Notes under the pieces: generated by a model
Databases searched by the model: none
Seen by the model: only the letters and a program-made list of their open reading frames with translations
Told to the model about the DNA's origin: nothing
Assembly (NCBI RefSeq): GCF_014764505.1
Contig: NZ_JACXWX010000002.1
Location: 414,265-478,264 of the forward strand
Source of the DNA: Phormidium tenue FACHB-886
Lineage (GTDB): Bacteria > Cyanobacteriota > Cyanobacteriia > Elainellales > Elainellaceae
DNA length: 64,000 nucleotides
Direction: 5' to 3'
Translations under genes and position numbers: made by a program
Part shown: positions 63,679 through 64,000 of the stretch, one piece after another
Numbering within the stretch: the first letter of the stretch is position 1
Layout of the letters: the number at the start of each line of letters is the position of its first letter

Positions 63679-64000
63679 CTACAGTTGTAGATTTGGGGCG
63701 GTTGCAAGAGACCGACGTTTGTAGTGATGAAATCTGGCAACGGCTTGGTGAATTCGTCGCCAGGTTGACCAGTGCAAGATATACTCCAGGCTCGGTGTCC
63801 AAGCCCACAGCAGCGCCCATAATACTCGACGCACTTCGGGCATGCTCAAGGGAATTTCAAGCCGCGTCTGTGTTCGACATCGCTCATAGAATGGCTGATG
63901 GAGGCGTTTAAATCCCCCTTTTTTGTCCCCTGCCCAGATCCTTGAGCACGAGCAATGCTCAAAAAGGCATGAGCTACCATCGAGAGGGTGATGTGGCGAT
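63679..64000 (-). pseudogene. Transposase remnant (IS701-like C-terminus), frameshifted, cut by window edge
   Basis: On the minus strand one frame reads HITLSMVAHAFLSIARAQ at the window edge and ends at TGA near 63847. The next frame continues LSMPEVRRVLWALLWAW, then HWSTWRRIHQAVARFHHYKRR and a stop at 63679-63681. Together these match the C-terminal pattern (HITLAMLA-FL, LS-PEIRRLLW, WS-WRR-HQA-AR--HY-RR) of IS701-type transposases. At least one frameshift breaks it. The rest lies beyond the window; GTAGTACTAGGA after the stop may be the IS end. Confidence 0.7.

Overview
The window comes from a cyanobacterial chromosome, probably a filamentous Leptolyngbya-like lineage (the genus is a guess). 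The cyanobacterial signs are the very frequent HIP1 octamer GCGATCGC (for example near 1491, 12590 and 15130), an apocarotenoid oxygenase, a folate/biopterin transporter of the FBT family, a C-DES type cystine lyase, DUF3611, DUF92/VTE6-like and DUF1802 proteins, and several pentapeptide-repeat proteins. No rRNA, CRISPR array, complete prophage or complete insertion sequence is visible. One tRNA, tRNA-Asp(GTC), lies at 739-812.

Layout. 1-3.6 kb: the N-terminal part of a peptide-type ABC binding protein, tRNA-Asp, a cysteine/cystine lyase and a type II NADH dehydrogenase. 3.7-12 kb: three tandem minus-strand genes for large proteins, probably exported by type I secretion. All share one core (RTX calcium-binding repeats, a CE3-like SGNH esterase, more RTX repeats, a C-terminal export-type region) but carry different N-terminal lectin and Ig-like modules. 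This is the most distinctive part of the window. 12.4-18 kb: pgl, a zinc-ribbon/FHA protein, a RecQ helicase, membrane proteins and clpS. 18.3-20 kb: a seven-repeat propeller-like protein with RTX repeats. 20-27.6 kb: FBT transporter, carotenoid oxygenase, CPBP protease, cobalamin-binding-like protein, pentapeptide proteins and a 2H phosphoesterase. 27.8-32.2 kb: an ABC uptake operon ending in a cytosine deaminase-like amidohydrolase. 32.2-35.4 kb: bioB, a small heat-shock protein and a flavoprotein. 35.5-39 kb: a giant signalling hybrid (REC-GAF-GAF-HK-REC-cyclase). 39.7-45.7 kb: GNAT, NmrA-like and VTE6-like proteins, a small membrane protein, a CbxX-type AAA ATPase coupled to an unknown 71-residue protein, and DUF1802. 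46.3-53 kb: a GT2-GtrA glycosyltransferase, a DHA2 exporter, pentapeptide and TPR proteins, prmA. 53-59.1 kb: malic enzyme, SRPBCC protein, PGM1-like ATP-grasp ligase, and an RsbU/RsbW-like phosphatase-kinase pair. 59.4-64 kb: ilvE, a four-helix-bundle protein, glmS, a 73-bp tandem repeat, an orphan ORF and a frameshifted transposase remnant cut by the window edge.

How the genes work together. The clearest functional units are the three-esterase secretion locus, the pyrimidine-type uptake operon with its deaminase, and the PP2C phosphatase/anti-sigma-kinase pair. The N-terminal REC-GAF part of that phosphatase is closely paralogous to the N-terminus of the giant kinase-cyclase 20 kb away. The rest is ordinary core metabolism. 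Intergenic regions hold several long hairpins, a degenerate dispersed repeat seen in three copies, short tandem repeats and a candidate structured RNA region. All identifications rest on reading motifs by eye; no database search was run.
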